Source of the DNA: Bacillus sp. REN3
Lineage (GTDB): Bacteria; Bacillota; Bacilli; Bacillales; Cytobacillaceae
NCBI RefSeq assembly: GCF_017912555.1
Contig: NZ_JAERSD010000010.1
Span: forward strand, 80,237-144,236
Length of the DNA stretch: 64,000 bases
Direction: 5' to 3'
This document shows, piece after piece, positions 53,894 to 63,615 of the stretch (positions are counted from its first letter, which is position 1; each line of letters starts with the position of its first letter). The notes beneath the pieces were generated by a model. The model was not told the DNA's origin. It ran no database searches and saw only the letters and a program-made list of their open reading frames with translations. Both the position numbers and the translations under genes were made by a program.

Positions 53894-55699
53894 CTATAAA
53901 GTCTTGCGAAGTTGAATGATTTCCGCGGCTATTTGCATGGCTCGCGAGAATTCGCTTTGTCGCTCTGCCTGTTTTTGTTCTGCCATTTTTTCCTTTATTG
54001 TTAACATTTTTTGATGGTTCAACACCTGCTTGATATAATCTGATAATTCCTGCTCGCTTAATTCTTCATTAAGCTCCATCATCTCTATATCAGCAACGAC
54101 CCTTTTCAGCTTTTTGTCCTGAAGATCATCCAGGAATGCGACTGGGTCGGGATCATTTCCTTTTTCATAGTATGCAAATAAATAAGTAATAATAGCCTGG
54201 TGTTCATCAATATTGAACATGTTTCCCTGAAGCATTTCCTGCACCTTGTATGCAGTTTCAGCATTTCTCATCATATGGAAAATCAAGCACCGCTCCGCTT
54301 TATGGTATGCAGGCTTGAGTCCAGTACGGGTGGTAACTGCTAAAGTCTTTTCTACCGGGCGGACACTTTCATGATTTTTCCGGTCCGCAGGACGAGTATA
54401 TTGATTTTGCTGCTGGACCAATGCCTCAAGCGACAGTGAAAACTCATCCGCAAGTTGCCTTAAGTATAGGTCCTTTTCAACCGCTTTATCCAGCTTGCTG
54501 ATTTCTTTCAGTACTTCTTCGATATATTGAAGGCGATCTCCTTCATTCTGAAGGTTTTTCCCTCTCCGGTAATATAAAAGCTTGAAAGACATTAGCGTTG
54601 AACTGGAACCAATCACATCATTCCTGAATTTATCCTCGCCATAGGCTTTTATGAAATCATCAGGATCAAGTCCATCCGGCATGAGGGCGACCTTGACCGT
54701 CAGCCCAAATCCGGAAAGCATGTTAGAGGCTCTGAAGGCTGCTTCTACACCGGCTTTATCGGAATCATAGCAAATCGTGATTGTATGGGCATGTCTTTTC
54801 AAAAATGAAATATGCTCTTCAGTCAAGGATGTTCCCATTGTGGCAATACCGTTTTCAACGCCGGCACGATTGGCAGAAATGACATCCGCAAAGCCTTCGA
54901 ACAGCACGGCATTCTGCTGTTTACGGATGGATGGCCTGGCAAGATGGAAATTGTATAATACTCTGCTCTTATTGAAAATTGGCGTTTCGGGGCTATTTAA
55001 ATACTTGGGTTCATCCTTCCCAAGAGCCCTGCCAGAGAAAGCGATTGTATTTCCCTGGTGGTCGATGATTGGAAACATGATCCTGTGCCTGAATCTGTCA
55101 AAAAAAGTCCCATCCTTCTCACTTTGGATAACCAGGCCAGCTTTTCGCATCAACTCCAGCGAAAACCCTCTTTTCTCCAGTAGCTTTGCAGCAAAATCCC
55201 ATGAATCGAGGGCATAGCCAATTTGGAACTTTTCAATTGATTCCATCGTGAAGCCTCTGCCAAGCAGGTATTCCAGTGCCTCTTGACCTTCTTTTGTATT
55301 CACCAGCAAATGATGGTAGAATTTAGAAAGAAGCTCATGCGCCTCAATCATCCATTTCGTGTCTTCCGGTAAACGCTGATTTTTGCTTGATGCCACTCCT
55401 TCAAGCTGAAGGTCGATGTTTCCCCTGGCTGCTAGCTTGACTGCCGATTCCTGAAAGGAAAGGCCGTCGATTTCCATTAAAAATGAAAAAACATTGCCGC
55501 CAGCACCACATCCAAAGCAGTGGTAAATCTGCTTATCTGGGGATACTGAGAATGAAGGGGAATTTTCCCCATGGAAAGGGCAGAGCCCAAAGTAATTGCG
55601 GCCTTGTTTTTTCAGCTGGACATAATCGCCAACGACATCGACAATATCAACTGCCTGCCGGATTTCGTTCACTTTTTCCTCGGCAATCCTCTCTGCCAT
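53894..55699 (-). CDS. dnaG: DNA primase DnaG
   Basis: About 601 aa (B. subtilis 603). CHC2 zinc finger CPFHGENSPSFSVSPDKQIYHCFGCGAGG at about 38-66; TOPRIM catalytic core with LFEGFADVISANRAGVENGIATMG and YDSDKAGVEAAFRA; C-terminal helicase-interaction domain. Synthesises RNA primers at the replication fork. ATG 55699 is favoured (AGAGGT 7 nt upstream) over ATG 55705. Overlap-free, 44 bp before sigA. Confidence 0.98.
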   Translation of the reverse strand: MAERIAEEKVNEIRQAVDIVDVVGDYVQLKKQGRNYFGLCPFHGENSPSFSVSPDKQIYHCFGCGAGGNVFSFLMEIDGLSFQESAVKLAARGNIDLQLEGVASSKNQRLPEDTKWMIEAHELLSKFYHHLLVNTKEGQEALEYLLGRGFTMESIEKFQIGYALDSWDFAAKLLEKRGFSLELMRKAGLVIQSEKDGTFFDRFRHRIMFPIIDHQGNTIAFSGRALGKDEPKYLNSPETPIFNKSRVLYNFHLARPSIRKQQNAVLFEGFADVISANRAGVENGIATMGTSLTEEHISFLKRHAHTITICYDSDKAGVEAAFRASNMLSGFGLTVKVALMPDGLDPDDFIKAYGEDKFRNDVIGSSSTLMSFKLLYYRRGKNLQNEGDRLQYIEEVLKEISKLDKAVEKDLYLRQLADEFSLSLEALVQQQNQYTRPADRKNHESVRPVEKTLAVTTRTGLKPAYHKAERCLIFHMMRNAETAYKVQEMLQGNMFNIDEHQAIITYLFAYYEKGNDPDPVAFLDDLQDKKLKRVVADIEMMELNEELSEQELSDYIKQVLNHQKMLTIKEKMAEQKQAERQSEFSRAMQIAAEIIQLRKTL

Positions 55700-55714
55700 A
55701 TGCATGACCTCTAA

Positions 55715-56200
55715 TTAGTTGTGATTCCTTGAACATGCCTTGAAATTCGACAAAAGCATGCTCAATCCCTTTATGAACTTTTCCCTATCCCTTTCAGTAT
55801 AGGCTTTAGGTCCTTTTCCATGGACCCCTTGCCTTCTTGCCTTCGCCGAGAGGTGCCTCAGCTCAAGAGCAGTTCGCATTCCTTTTTCTTCAAATAGAAT
55901 TCCCCTTGGAGAGATGGCATAAACCCCTTTCGCGAGGAGCGTGGAAGCAAGTCCGATGTCCTGCGTTACGGCAAAATCACCTTTCTTCACATGGTTCATT
56001 ATATAAAGATCCACAGCCTCCTTATGAGAATCAACGAATACCCAGTTCTGACCCTGAAGGTCATTTTTCATATGGGCATAGGAAGCAACAAAAATGGCTT
56101 CCATGGAAAACTCTGAAGCAATTTCGACAATTTGCTTTACGACCGGACAAGAGTCAGCATCGACAAAAAGAGTCTGGTTGTTGATTTCACTAGTACTAAT
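55715..56200 (-). CDS. yqxD: UPF0178/YaiI-family protein YqxD with an ATT start
   Basis: YqxD belongs to the UPF0178/YaiI family of PIN-like domains. The conserved N-terminal motif TLFVDADSCPVVKQIVEIA is in frame but upstream of the first ATG (56104), so the true start must be earlier. The only start-like codon after the in-frame TGA is ATT 56200, with GGGGTGATG placed ideally before it, giving 161 aa. A 1-nt deletion in a T5 tract that shifts a GTG-started frame is the alternative, but that GTG has no RBS. C-terminal half FAVTQDIGLASTLLAKG...LRHLSAKARRQGVHGKGPKAYTERDREKF is typical. It heads the dnaG-sigA operon. Confidence 0.85.
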   Translation of the reverse strand: MSTSEINNQTLFVDADSCPVVKQIVEIASEFSMEAIFVASYAHMKNDLQGQNWVFVDSHKEAVDLYIMNHVKKGDFAVTQDIGLASTLLAKGVYAISPRGILFEEKGMRTALELRHLSAKARRQGVHGKGPKAYTERDREKFIKGLSMLLSNFKACSRNHN

Positions 56201-56469
56201 TCTACATCACCCCGCATTTTCCTTCTTCCATACTGCATTTTTTAAAAAGGGGGAATTTGTCGATTTTTTTCTCGACCAATATCTTGACATCTGATAATAT
56301 TTAGTTTATTCGTATTCAGGCAACTCTAAACCTAATGCAATGTATTTTTATCACAATTTTTTATTATAGTATAAGTGACTCTATATTTCCATTATTTCGG
56401 CTTGGATTTCCTGACATTTTTCAAAAAAAGATATGGTGCAATTACCTGTTGTTTTCTATTCCAGACATT

Positions 56470-56650
56470 TCGCTTTCCACGGCCGTGCCGGGGAGGCTCC
56501 TAAGAGCCACCGACTCAAAGGTTTTTCCATGCACCATATTCCCAGGACACTTAAATGAACTTCCTTGAATTCACCCACCCAAGAAGGAATTTCGTTAGCA
56601 TTTTCGAGGAGTAATCCTGCCTTCCAACAAGGCATCCCTTATCAAACTAG
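56470..56650. repeat. Diverged copy of the outer intergenic repeat
   Basis: Shares with 30955-31340 the start CGCTTTCC(A/G)CGG, the GAATTC(A/G)CCCAC(C/G) block, AAGGAA and a 19-base identical stretch (TTAGCATTTTCGAGGAG core), and the CCTTCC end. It lacks the inner unit found in the other copy. Confidence 0.55.
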
Positions 56651-56670
56651 TCTAAAACATAGCCAGACAA

Positions 56671-56701
56671 AAGAAAAGCACATACAAAAATTGATATGTG
56701 C
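56671..56701 (-). terminator. Terminator of yqfL
   Basis: GCACATA/TATGTGC stem with a 10-nt loop, then TTTTCTTTT on minus. Confidence 0.7.
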
Positions 56702-56713
56702 GGAAGCAAATCA

Positions 56714-57520
56714 TTATTTATTCCGGATCCGGTTCAATATTAGATTTGCTGTTTCTTCAACTGCTTTATTGGTCACATCGATGATCGGGCAGCCTATTTT
56801 CTCGACGACACCATCAAAGAATCGGATTTCTTCTTTTATTCTCTCTATATTTGCGTAGATTGCACTATCACTCAAGCCGAGCGAAATCAGGCGTTCCTTC
56901 CGGATTTGGTTAAGCTTGTCAGGTGAAATCCTTAAGCCGAAACATTTTTCCTTAGGCACAAGGAAAAGCTCTTCCGGAGGGTCCACTTCAGGTACGATCG
57001 GTACATTGGCTACTTTGTAGCGATTGTGTGCCAGATATTGTGACAACGGTGTCTTGGAGGTCCTTGATACACCCACCAACACGATATCAGCCTTGAGAAT
57101 GCCTCTCGGGTCCCTGCCATCATCATATTTCACCGCAAATTCGATTGCTTCTACTTTCTTGAAATAATCCTCGTCAAGCTTACGGACCAGGCCTGGTTCA
57201 TACAAAGGCGTTTTCCCGCTTAGCTCTTGGATCTGCCGCATCAACGGACCGAGGAGATCGCAAGCAAAAACACCTTCTTGACCAGCTTTTTCAATTAAGT
57301 ACTCGGTTACCTCTGGTTTTACCAGCGTAAAAGCAATCATCCCTCCGTCACTTTTGGCAAGTGAGACAACATCGTCTATATGTAGTTTATCTTCAACGTA
57401 AGGATATCTTCTTATGGACACATTTATATGCTCAAATTGGCTGATGGCAGCCCTAGTTACTTGCTCAGCTGTTTCCCCGACAGAGTCGGACACCACATAA
57501 ATTATTGGCGAATTTGTCAT
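56714..57520 (-). CDS. yqfL: PPDK/PEP synthase regulatory protein YqfL
   Basis: A 268-aa bifunctional kinase/phosphorylase of the DUF299 family. Walker-like loop [32 protein letters not shown] near residue 150, N-terminal [19 protein letters not shown]. In other bacteria it switches pyruvate phosphate dikinase or PEP synthase by ADP-dependent phosphorylation; in B. subtilis YqfL acts with CcpN in gluconeogenesis control. It lies 31 bp after ccpN, same operon. Confidence 0.93.
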   Translation of the reverse strand: MTNSPIIYVVSDSVGETAEQVTRAAISQFEHINVSIRRYPYVEDKLHIDDVVSLAKSDGGMIAFTLVKPEVTEYLIEKAGQEGVFACDLLGPLMRQIQELSGKTPLYEPGLVRKLDEDYFKKVEAIEFAVKYDDGRDPRGILKADIVLVGVSRTSKTPLSQYLAHNRYKVANVPIVPEVDPPEELFLVPKEKCFGLRISPDKLNQIRKERLISLGLSDSAIYANIERIKEEIRFFDGVVEKIGCPIIDVTNKAVEETANLILNRIRNK

Positions 57521-57551
57521 ATGCTGTTTTCAACCCCTCTCAAACTTGCTC

Positions 57552-58184
57552 TCAATCCTCAGCCAAGGCTACGAATGCCTTGGTAATGTTTGTTTTTGTC
57601 AGCCTGCCGACAATCTCGTACCCCCCGTCTGCCTCCTTTATGACTGGAAGTGCATCGATCTGTTTCTCAATCAGTTCTTTCGCAGCATCGATCAGCAGAT
57701 CATCCCGGCGGCATACCGTGATATTTGGCATCCTGGTCATGATGATGTTCACCGGCAATGTAGATAATTCCTGGTTTCCGATGCTTGCCCTCAACAAATC
57801 TTTACGGGAAAGTACTCCGACAAGTTTGGATGTTTTATCGACAACAAACAGCGTGCCGACATCCTCGAGAAACATCGTGACAATCGCATCGTACACGGAG
57901 ACATGTTCCGGAACCACTACAGGAATCGATTGATACTCCCTCACCTGAATCTTCCTTAAGTTTTCGGATAGAAGCTGGGGACCTGTTTTCCCAGTATAAA
58001 AATAGCCTACTCGCGGCCGGGCATCCAAGTATCCAGCCATAGTAAGGATGGCAAGGTCTGGTCTTAATGTCGCTCTAGTCAAATTAAGCCTTTCCGCTAT
58101 GTGCTCTCCCGTAATTGGTCCGTTTTCCTTGACGATTTGCAGGATTTGTTCCTGCCGCTTGCTCAGTTCGATTGTCCTCACCAC
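57552..58184 (-). CDS. ccpN: Gluconeogenesis repressor CcpN (YqzB)
   Basis: A 210-aa regulator: N-terminal HTH (KRQEQILQIVKENGPITGEHIAERLNLTRATLRPDLAILTMAGYLDARPRVGYFYTG) and two CBS domains (VSVYDAIVTMFLEDVGTLFVVDKTSKLVGVLSRKDLLRAS; MPNITVCRRDDLLIDAAKELIEKQIDALPVIKEADGGYEIVGRLTKTNI). It represses gapB and pckA on glycolytic carbon, sensing ATP/ADP. The start by homology is GTG 58181, though GTG 58184 and the SD AGGTGGTG overlap it; a non-canonical ATC 12 nt further would have better spacing. Confidence 0.94.
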   Translation of the reverse strand: MVRTIELSKRQEQILQIVKENGPITGEHIAERLNLTRATLRPDLAILTMAGYLDARPRVGYFYTGKTGPQLLSENLRKIQVREYQSIPVVVPEHVSVYDAIVTMFLEDVGTLFVVDKTSKLVGVLSRKDLLRASIGNQELSTLPVNIIMTRMPNITVCRRDDLLIDAAKELIEKQIDALPVIKEADGGYEIVGRLTKTNITKAFVALAED

Positions 58185-58292
58185 CTATCAGCATGATTTG
58201 TTCAGCCATACTTTTATACAAGTATTATATCCTATTGGGGCAGATTAGGAAGGTTGTATTTTTTGTCCGTAACACCCGTGCCCAAAAACGGT

Positions 58293-58321
58293 AAAGTGTC
58301 TCCATCAAGGAAGACACTTTT
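58293..58321 (-). terminator. Terminator of glyQS
   Basis: AAGTGTCT..AGACACTT stem (loop TCCTTGATGG, partly paired) 8 bp after the glyS stop. Confidence 0.65.
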
Positions 58322-58329
58322 CACGCTTG

Positions 58330-60402
58330 TTACTTTAAGACAATATCATTTACCTTCGCAAGCTTCATGATCAGCGCTGCAAGGCCAGCCATCTGATTCA
58401 AGCGGTTTTCTCGTATATCGGCTGAATCAGACATAACCATCGTATTGTCAAAATATTGGTTGATTTCGGGCTTCATCTCCACAAGGCTCCGATAATAGGA
58501 TTCCATATCCATGCCGGTTTCTGCAGCCATTCCAAGCTCGAGATATTTTTCATACAAGTTCTTTTCGTGCATATTCTCAAATAACTCTGGATCGATTTCT
58601 CCCATTACATCCTTTTTGCTTGCGATATTGAGCACCCTGCTCAGTGCCTCCATGCTTTCCTTGAATCCCGCCTCGGTGCTGGCTGCCTGCAGAATATCCG
58701 CTTTCTCGACCAGCCTTGAAACAATACCGATTTCACCGCCAAGGACTGCTTCAATGATGTCATAACGGATTCCACGCTCCTGCAGAAAGTGTTTCAAACG
58801 TAATTTAAAGAATTGGATAAGCTCAAGGTAGACTTCTTCACTTGGCCGTTTCCCAATACCATCTTCAGAAATCAAATTGAGTGAAATACCAATCAAAGTT
58901 TCCATTGTGATATTCCATTGCTTTTCTATCAGAATTTGGACAATGCCTGTTGCCTGCCTTCTTAGCGCATATGGATCCTGCGAGCCACTCGGGATGATTC
59001 CGAGTGAAAAGAAAGAATTGATCGTATCGATTTTATCAGCAACAGCCACCAGGGCGCCTGCAGTTGTTCCCGGGACATCGTCTTCGGCGTTCCTTGGCAT
59101 GTAATGCTCGTTTATCGCAGCAGCGACTTCCGGAGATTCTCCCTTTTGGAGAGCGTATTTCTCCCCCATGATTCCCTGGAGTTCAGGAAATTCATATACC
59201 ATCTGCGAAACCAAATCGAATTTGCTGATTTCCGCCGCCCTGTCAGCTGCTTTTTTGACATCCGGCGAGAATTCCAGTCGGTCTGCCAGTAATTTGACAA
59301 CCTTGCGGACTCTCCTGCTCTTATCTGCAACGGTCCCGATGCCTTCATGGTAAACGATTGAATCCAACTTATTTAAAGCCGTTTCAATTTTGAGTTTCTG
59401 ATCCTCTTTGTAAAAGAATGCAGCATCTGCCAATCTTGCCCTCAATACTTTTTCGTTTCCGCGTGCCACTTGTTCAATATGAAGGTGATCTCCATTCCTT
59501 ACTGTTACAAAGTGTGGAAGCAATTCCCCAGCCTGGGACTTTACTGGGAAGTAGCGCTGGTGCTCCTTCATCGAGGTAATCAGGACCTCATCCGGAATTT
59601 CAAGGAACTCCTCTTCGAACCTTCCATACAGAGCGGTTGGGTACTCAACAAGGTTGTTTACTTCTTCGAGCAAATCTTCATCGACCGGAATGACCCAGCC
59701 ATTTTCTTCTTCAATTTTCTCCAGTTGGGACAGAATGGCTGCCTTCCTCTTTTCCGCATCAGCTACAACATATTGTCCGAGGAGAATCTCCTCATATTCT
59801 TCCGGGGTATTGATCACGGCTTCTTCACCGAGGAAACGATGTCCTCTCGTCACATTGCCAGTCTGGACCCCAGCAGCTTCAAAGTGGATGACTTCGCTTC
59901 CGAACATCGCGACAAGCCATTTGATCGGCCGAACGTATCTGATGTCAAGATCGGCCCAGTGCATATTTTTAGGGAAGGTCAAACCAAGGACAATCCCTTT
60001 AAGTTCTGATAGCAAATCTGCTGTCTGTTGTCCTTTGATGAATTTCTTTACATGGGCATATTCGATGCCATTGATTTCCTTGAAATAGATGTCATCAACA
60101 GACATACCTTGCCCTCGGCTAAATCCAACTGCAGCTTTCGACCACTCCCCCGTCTCGGTAAGAGCGATTTTCTTTGCCGGGCCTTTGGCTTCTTCCTCGC
60201 TGTCTTCCTGACGTTCCTCGACATTCATCACAAGCACTGCGAGCCTGCGGGGAGTCGAATATTTTTCGATTGATTCAAAGCCTATGTTATGGCTCGATAG
60301 CCAATTCTGCACTTTCGAAGCAAGCTGATTGATTGAATCAGTGATAAACCTTGCAGGCAATTCTTCTAATCCGATTTCAAGCAGTAGATTTCGCTCACTC
60401 AT
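58330..60402 (-). CDS. glyS: Glycyl-tRNA synthetase beta subunit
   Basis: 690 aa, beta chain of the bacterial alpha2beta2 enzyme. Starts [20 protein letters not shown], with FVTVRNGDH, a tRNA-binding region and an anticodon-binding-like C-terminus. ATG 60402 overlaps the glyQ end by 8 bp and has AAGGAGCAGG upstream; the frame extends further up into glyQ. It binds tRNA-Gly; catalysis is on the alpha subunit. Confidence 0.97.
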   Translation of the reverse strand: MSERNLLLEIGLEELPARFITDSINQLASKVQNWLSSHNIGFESIEKYSTPRRLAVLVMNVEERQEDSEEEAKGPAKKIALTETGEWSKAAVGFSRGQGMSVDDIYFKEINGIEYAHVKKFIKGQQTADLLSELKGIVLGLTFPKNMHWADLDIRYVRPIKWLVAMFGSEVIHFEAAGVQTGNVTRGHRFLGEEAVINTPEEYEEILLGQYVVADAEKRKAAILSQLEKIEEENGWVIPVDEDLLEEVNNLVEYPTALYGRFEEEFLEIPDEVLITSMKEHQRYFPVKSQAGELLPHFVTVRNGDHLHIEQVARGNEKVLRARLADAAFFYKEDQKLKIETALNKLDSIVYHEGIGTVADKSRRVRKVVKLLADRLEFSPDVKKAADRAAEISKFDLVSQMVYEFPELQGIMGEKYALQKGESPEVAAAINEHYMPRNAEDDVPGTTAGALVAVADKIDTINSFFSLGIIPSGSQDPYALRRQATGIVQILIEKQWNITMETLIGISLNLISEDGIGKRPSEEVYLELIQFFKLRLKHFLQERGIRYDIIEAVLGGEIGIVSRLVEKADILQAASTEAGFKESMEALSRVLNIASKKDVMGEIDPELFENMHEKNLYEKYLELGMAAETGMDMESYYRSLVEMKPEINQYFDNTMVMSDSADIRENRLNQMAGLAALIMKLAKVNDIVLK

Positions 60403-61285
60403 TTTCAACCTGCTCCTTCCGTTTAATGATTGGGAAACCAAGCTTTTCCCTTTCCTCGTAAAAAGTTTTTGCAACCTTCTTTGCAAGATTCCGGCAGCGG
60501 GCGATATACCCTGTTCTTTCTGTTACCGAAATCGCTCCACGCGCATCAAGTAAATTAAAGACATGGGAGCACTTCAGCACATAGTCATATGCAGGATGCA
60601 CCAGTCCTTCATCCATCTGGCGGCTGGCTTCCTTTTCAAAGGTATTGAAAAGGTTGAACAGCATATCCTGATCGGACGTTTCAAAAGTGTATTTGGAATG
60701 CTCGAACTCCGCTTGCCCAAAGATATCCTTCACGGTAAACCCGTTCGTCCATTCCAGGTCGAAGACGTTTTCCTTATCCTGGATGTAGGAAGCAAGCCTT
60801 TCAATTCCGTATGTAATTTCTACGGACACCGGCTTGCAGTCTAATCCGCCAACCTGCTGAAAGTAGGTGAATTGCGTAATCTCCATTCCATCAAGCCAAA
60901 CCTCCCAGCCTAGTCCTGCGCAGCCAAGGGAAGGGTTTTCCCAGTTGTCCTCAACAAAACGGATATCATGCTCAAGCGGATCGATGCCAAGTGCTTTCAG
61001 CGAATCGAGATAAATTTCCTGGATATTGTCGGGTGAAGGCTTCATGATTACCTGGAACTGGTGATGCTGGTAAAGCCTGTTAGGGTTTTCTCCATACCTG
61101 CCGTCCGCTGGCCGGCGGGATGGTTCGACGTACGCCACATTCCAGGGCTCTGGACCAATTGCCCTTAGGAATGTATACGGACTCATCGTTCCTGCCCCTT
61201 TTTCGACATCATATGCCTGCATCAAGATGCAGCCTTGCTGGGACCAATGTTTTTGCAATGTAAGGATCATATCTTGAATGTTCAT
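60395..61285 (-). CDS. glyQ: Glycyl-tRNA synthetase alpha subunit
   Basis: 296-aa catalytic alpha chain (class II). [82 protein letters not shown] is the conserved N-terminus; [28 protein letters not shown] the active-site region. Preceded by a glycine T-box, hence expressed when glycyl-tRNA is scarce. RBS GGAGGTGTACAA before ATG 61285. Confidence 0.98.
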   Translation of the reverse strand: MNIQDMILTLQKHWSQQGCILMQAYDVEKGAGTMSPYTFLRAIGPEPWNVAYVEPSRRPADGRYGENPNRLYQHHQFQVIMKPSPDNIQEIYLDSLKALGIDPLEHDIRFVEDNWENPSLGCAGLGWEVWLDGMEITQFTYFQQVGGLDCKPVSVEITYGIERLASYIQDKENVFDLEWTNGFTVKDIFGQAEFEHSKYTFETSDQDMLFNLFNTFEKEASRQMDEGLVHPAYDYVLKCSHVFNLLDARGAISVTERTGYIARCRNLAKKVAKTFYEEREKLGFPIIKRKEQVENE

Positions 61286-61342
61286 TTGTACACCTCCGAA
61301 AATTGTTTACTGTGATGATTGATTTGCTGTTTCTAGACAAAT

Positions 61343-61558
61343 AAAAAACTCCCGTCCCCTATGCAGCGAATTCGTGCATAGGGACGAGAGTTTACCCGCG
61401 GTTCCACCCTACTTGCTGCCGTAGCAGCCTCTTTGACAGAAAAGTGTCGCTCCAGAACGCCTTCCTCAATTTTCTGCAGTCCGGCTCACACCATACCCGG
61501 ATTCGCTCGTGCAGAGTGAATTAAGTACTCTTTTCCTTCTCAGCAACAATATGATTTA
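61343..61558 (-). promoter_or_regulatory. Glycine T-box leader of glyQS
   Basis: Minus-strand leader of about 215 nt with the T-box TGGAACCGCGG (61406-61396), a terminator stem (TCGTCCCTATGCA pairing with TGCATAGGGGACG, 61343-61393) followed by six T, and Stem I elements (GGTGTGAGCCGG). A GGC glycine triplet is at 61461-61459 in the expected specifier region. Uncharged tRNA-Gly would stabilise the antiterminator. Confidence 0.9.
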
Positions 61559-61564
61559 ACTTGA

Positions 61565-61593
61565 ATGATAGCGAATAGCATGAGCAATGTCAA
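61565..61593 (-). promoter_or_regulatory. Sigma-A promoter of glyQS
   Basis: TTGACA (61593-61588), 17-bp spacer, TATCAT (61570-61565) on the minus strand, just downstream of the recO stop. Confidence 0.75.
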
Positions 61594-61596
61594 TAC

Positions 61597-62349
61597 CTAC
61601 AGCTTATCCCTGAATGAATCCATTTGGTCAAGAAATTTCCTCGTCTTGAGATAAAGACCGGAATACTCATCATAATAAGCATGGATGACCTGCTTAAGCT
61701 CGGCCTTTGTTTCCTGTTTAACCGAGACTTCTCCCAGACGGCTGAGGTCCAGCAGATAAAACAGGCGAAGAAGCCTTGCCGTTCCAGGATGGATCTTGAT
61801 CCGGTATGGGTCTTTTTCAAAGCAACGGTGGCAAATGAGACCGCCTTCCTTGATTGAAAAATCATAGTTCCCTTCGGTGCTTCCGCAAAATGAGCATCTG
61901 TCAAGGACAGGGTACAATCCCTGGACATTCAGCATTTTCATTTCATATATATTTGTAAGGATATCGAGATCGTAGCCTTCGTTCATATAATTCAGCGTCT
62001 GCAGCAGCAGTTCGAATAAATAAGGATTGGTTTTTTTCTCTTCAGTGACCTTATCTGTAAGGTCAACGATATAACTTGCATGGGCCGTCAGGAAAATATC
62101 TTCCCTGATCGCTCTCATCGAGGAAATCATCTCTCCTTGCTGGAGGCTGCCAAGCCCTGTGCCCTTCTGGATTAAAAAATGGCCATAAGTAAAAAGCTGG
62201 GTGACGGCCGCCAGCCTGCTGCTGGGCTTCTTCGCACCACGAGCCATCACACCAACTTTCCCAAGTTCCCTTGTATATAAAGTGACAATTTTATTCGCTT
62301 CACCGTAATCGGTTGTTCTAATGACGATGCCTTCGCATTTATGCAGCAT
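61597..62349 (-). CDS. recO: DNA repair protein RecO
   Basis: A 250-aa recombination mediator that loads RecA with RecF/RecR and anneals strands. N-terminal OB fold ([45 protein letters not shown]) and a helical domain with four zinc Cys (CSFCGS near 148, CHRC near 168). RBS upstream of ATG 62349. Same order era-yqzL-recO as B. subtilis. Confidence 0.96.
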   Translation of the reverse strand: MLHKCEGIVIRTTDYGEANKIVTLYTRELGKVGVMARGAKKPSSRLAAVTQLFTYGHFLIQKGTGLGSLQQGEMISSMRAIREDIFLTAHASYIVDLTDKVTEEKKTNPYLFELLLQTLNYMNEGYDLDILTNIYEMKMLNVQGLYPVLDRCSFCGSTEGNYDFSIKEGGLICHRCFEKDPYRIKIHPGTARLLRLFYLLDLSRLGEVSVKQETKAELKQVIHAYYDEYSGLYLKTRKFLDQMDSFRDKL

Positions 62350-62380
62350 CCATGTTCACCATCCATTACTGCAGACAAAC

Positions 62381-62524
62381 CTATGAAATTGGATAATCAA
62401 CCTCTGCTAGTTCTTCCTCCTGATAACCGGGTATTTCTTGTGTGTCCTTCTCTAATTCCTTGAAGAGAAGATATGTGTCAATGTTACCTGTCTGAGAAAA
62501 GACCTTCCAGGTAAAATCCAACAT
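62381..62524 (-). CDS. yqzL: YqzL family small protein
   Basis: A 47-aa protein read from ATG 62524 with GAAAGGTGGGG 5-6 nt upstream: MLDFTWKVFSQTGNIDTYLL..., ending EELAEVDYPIS. It matches the YqzL family (the F-W-x-F-x-x-TG start is conserved) and lies between era and recO as in B. subtilis. Function unknown. Confidence 0.92.
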   Translation of the reverse strand: MLDFTWKVFSQTGNIDTYLLFKELEKDTQEIPGYQEEELAEVDYPIS

Positions 62525-62697
62525 CGAAAACCCCACCTTTCAATTTTTGACTAGCAAATTCAAACATCCCAAAATCCTTAACAATATCATAGCCTGCCAT
62601 CCAAATTTTCATGTTACATAAAAATTGTTAATCCCGACCACGAATAAAATTCTGCCTCTGCTAATATGTTAATGATGGAGAACAATGTCATACAGGC

Positions 62698-63615
62698 TTA
62701 GTACTCATCTTCCCTGAAACCAAAGTCACGGAGTTGGGACACCTTATTTCTCCAATCTTTCTGGACCTTTACCCATAATTCAAGAAATACTTTCGTGCCT
62801 AGCAGATTTTCAATGTCCACACGAGCCTTCTTGCCAATTTCCTTCAGCATGCTGCCCTGCTTTCCAATAACGATTCCTTTCTGGGAATCCCGTTCGACGA
62901 TGATTGTGGCCATGATATGGACCATGTCTTTTTCAGGCTGTCGTTCCATCTTCTCGATCATAACAGCGAGGGAATGCGGTATTTCCTCACGTGTCATATG
63001 AAGCGCTTTTTCCCTGATCAGTTCTGACACGATGAAACGTTCAGGGTGGTCCGTTACCTGGTCCGCCGGGTAAAACTGCGGACCTTCAGGCATCTTTTCC
63101 TTGATTTGTCCAAGCAGTCTTTCAATATTATTCCCCTCAAGGGCAGAAATGGGCACGATTTCCGAGAAAGGATACTTTTCCTTATAATTCTCGATCAGTT
63201 CCAAAAGCCTGTCAGGATGGATAAGATCAATCTTATTGATAACCAGGAACACCGGGGTTTTAACATTCCGCAGCTTCTCGATGATGAATTCTTCCCCTCG
63301 CCCGTAACCTTCCTGGGCATTGACCATGAACAAAATCAAGTCCACTTCCTTCAATGTATTCTGGGCAACCTTCATCATGAAATCACCCAATCTGTGTTTC
63401 GGTTTGTGGATTCCTGGTGTATCGATGAAAATCAACTGGGAATCCTCAAGCGTCAGGACTCCTTGCACCTTGTTACGAGTCGTCTGCGGCTTATCGCTCA
63501 TGATAGCGATCTTTTGGCCGATAACTCGATTGAGGAAAGTTGATTTTCCGACATTTGGTCTGCCAATGATTGAAATAAAGCCTGATTTATGATTTTTATT
63601 CTCCGTATTATTCAT
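62698..63615 (-). CDS. era: GTPase Era
   Basis: A 305-aa GTPase that binds the 3' end of 16S rRNA during 30S maturation. G1 [14 protein letters not shown]2 about TTRNKVQG, G3 [11 protein letters not shown]4 NKIDLIHP, G5 [14 protein letters not shown] domain [65 protein letters not shown] before ATG 63615. In B. subtilis cdd lies directly upstream; here it is absent from the next 385 bp. Confidence 0.97.
   Translation of the reverse strand: MNNTENKNHKSGFISIIGRPNVGKSTFLNRVIGQKIAIMSDKPQTTRNKVQGVLTLEDSQLIFIDTPGIHKPKHRLGDFMMKVAQNTLKEVDLILFMVNAQEGYGRGEEFIIEKLRNVKTPVFLVINKIDLIHPDRLLELIENYKEKYPFSEIVPISALEGNNIERLLGQIKEKMPEGPQFYPADQVTDHPERFIVSELIREKALHMTREEIPHSLAVMIEKMERQPEKDMVHIMATIIVERDSQKGIVIGKQGSMLKEIGKKARVDIENLLGTKVFLELWVKVQKDWRNKVSQLRDFGFREDEY

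Larger units (their letters stand above)
56201..56713. other. Intergenic region between yqxD and yqfL
   Basis: About 510 bp, no gene. AT-rich promoter area near yqxD; a diverged dispersed repeat at 56470-56650; the yqfL terminator at 56671-56701. Confidence 0.6.

Noticed and set aside
55715..56104. yqxD as a 129-aa protein starting at ATG 56104
   Set aside because: This start would cut off the conserved FVDADSCPV motif, which is intact in frame just upstream.
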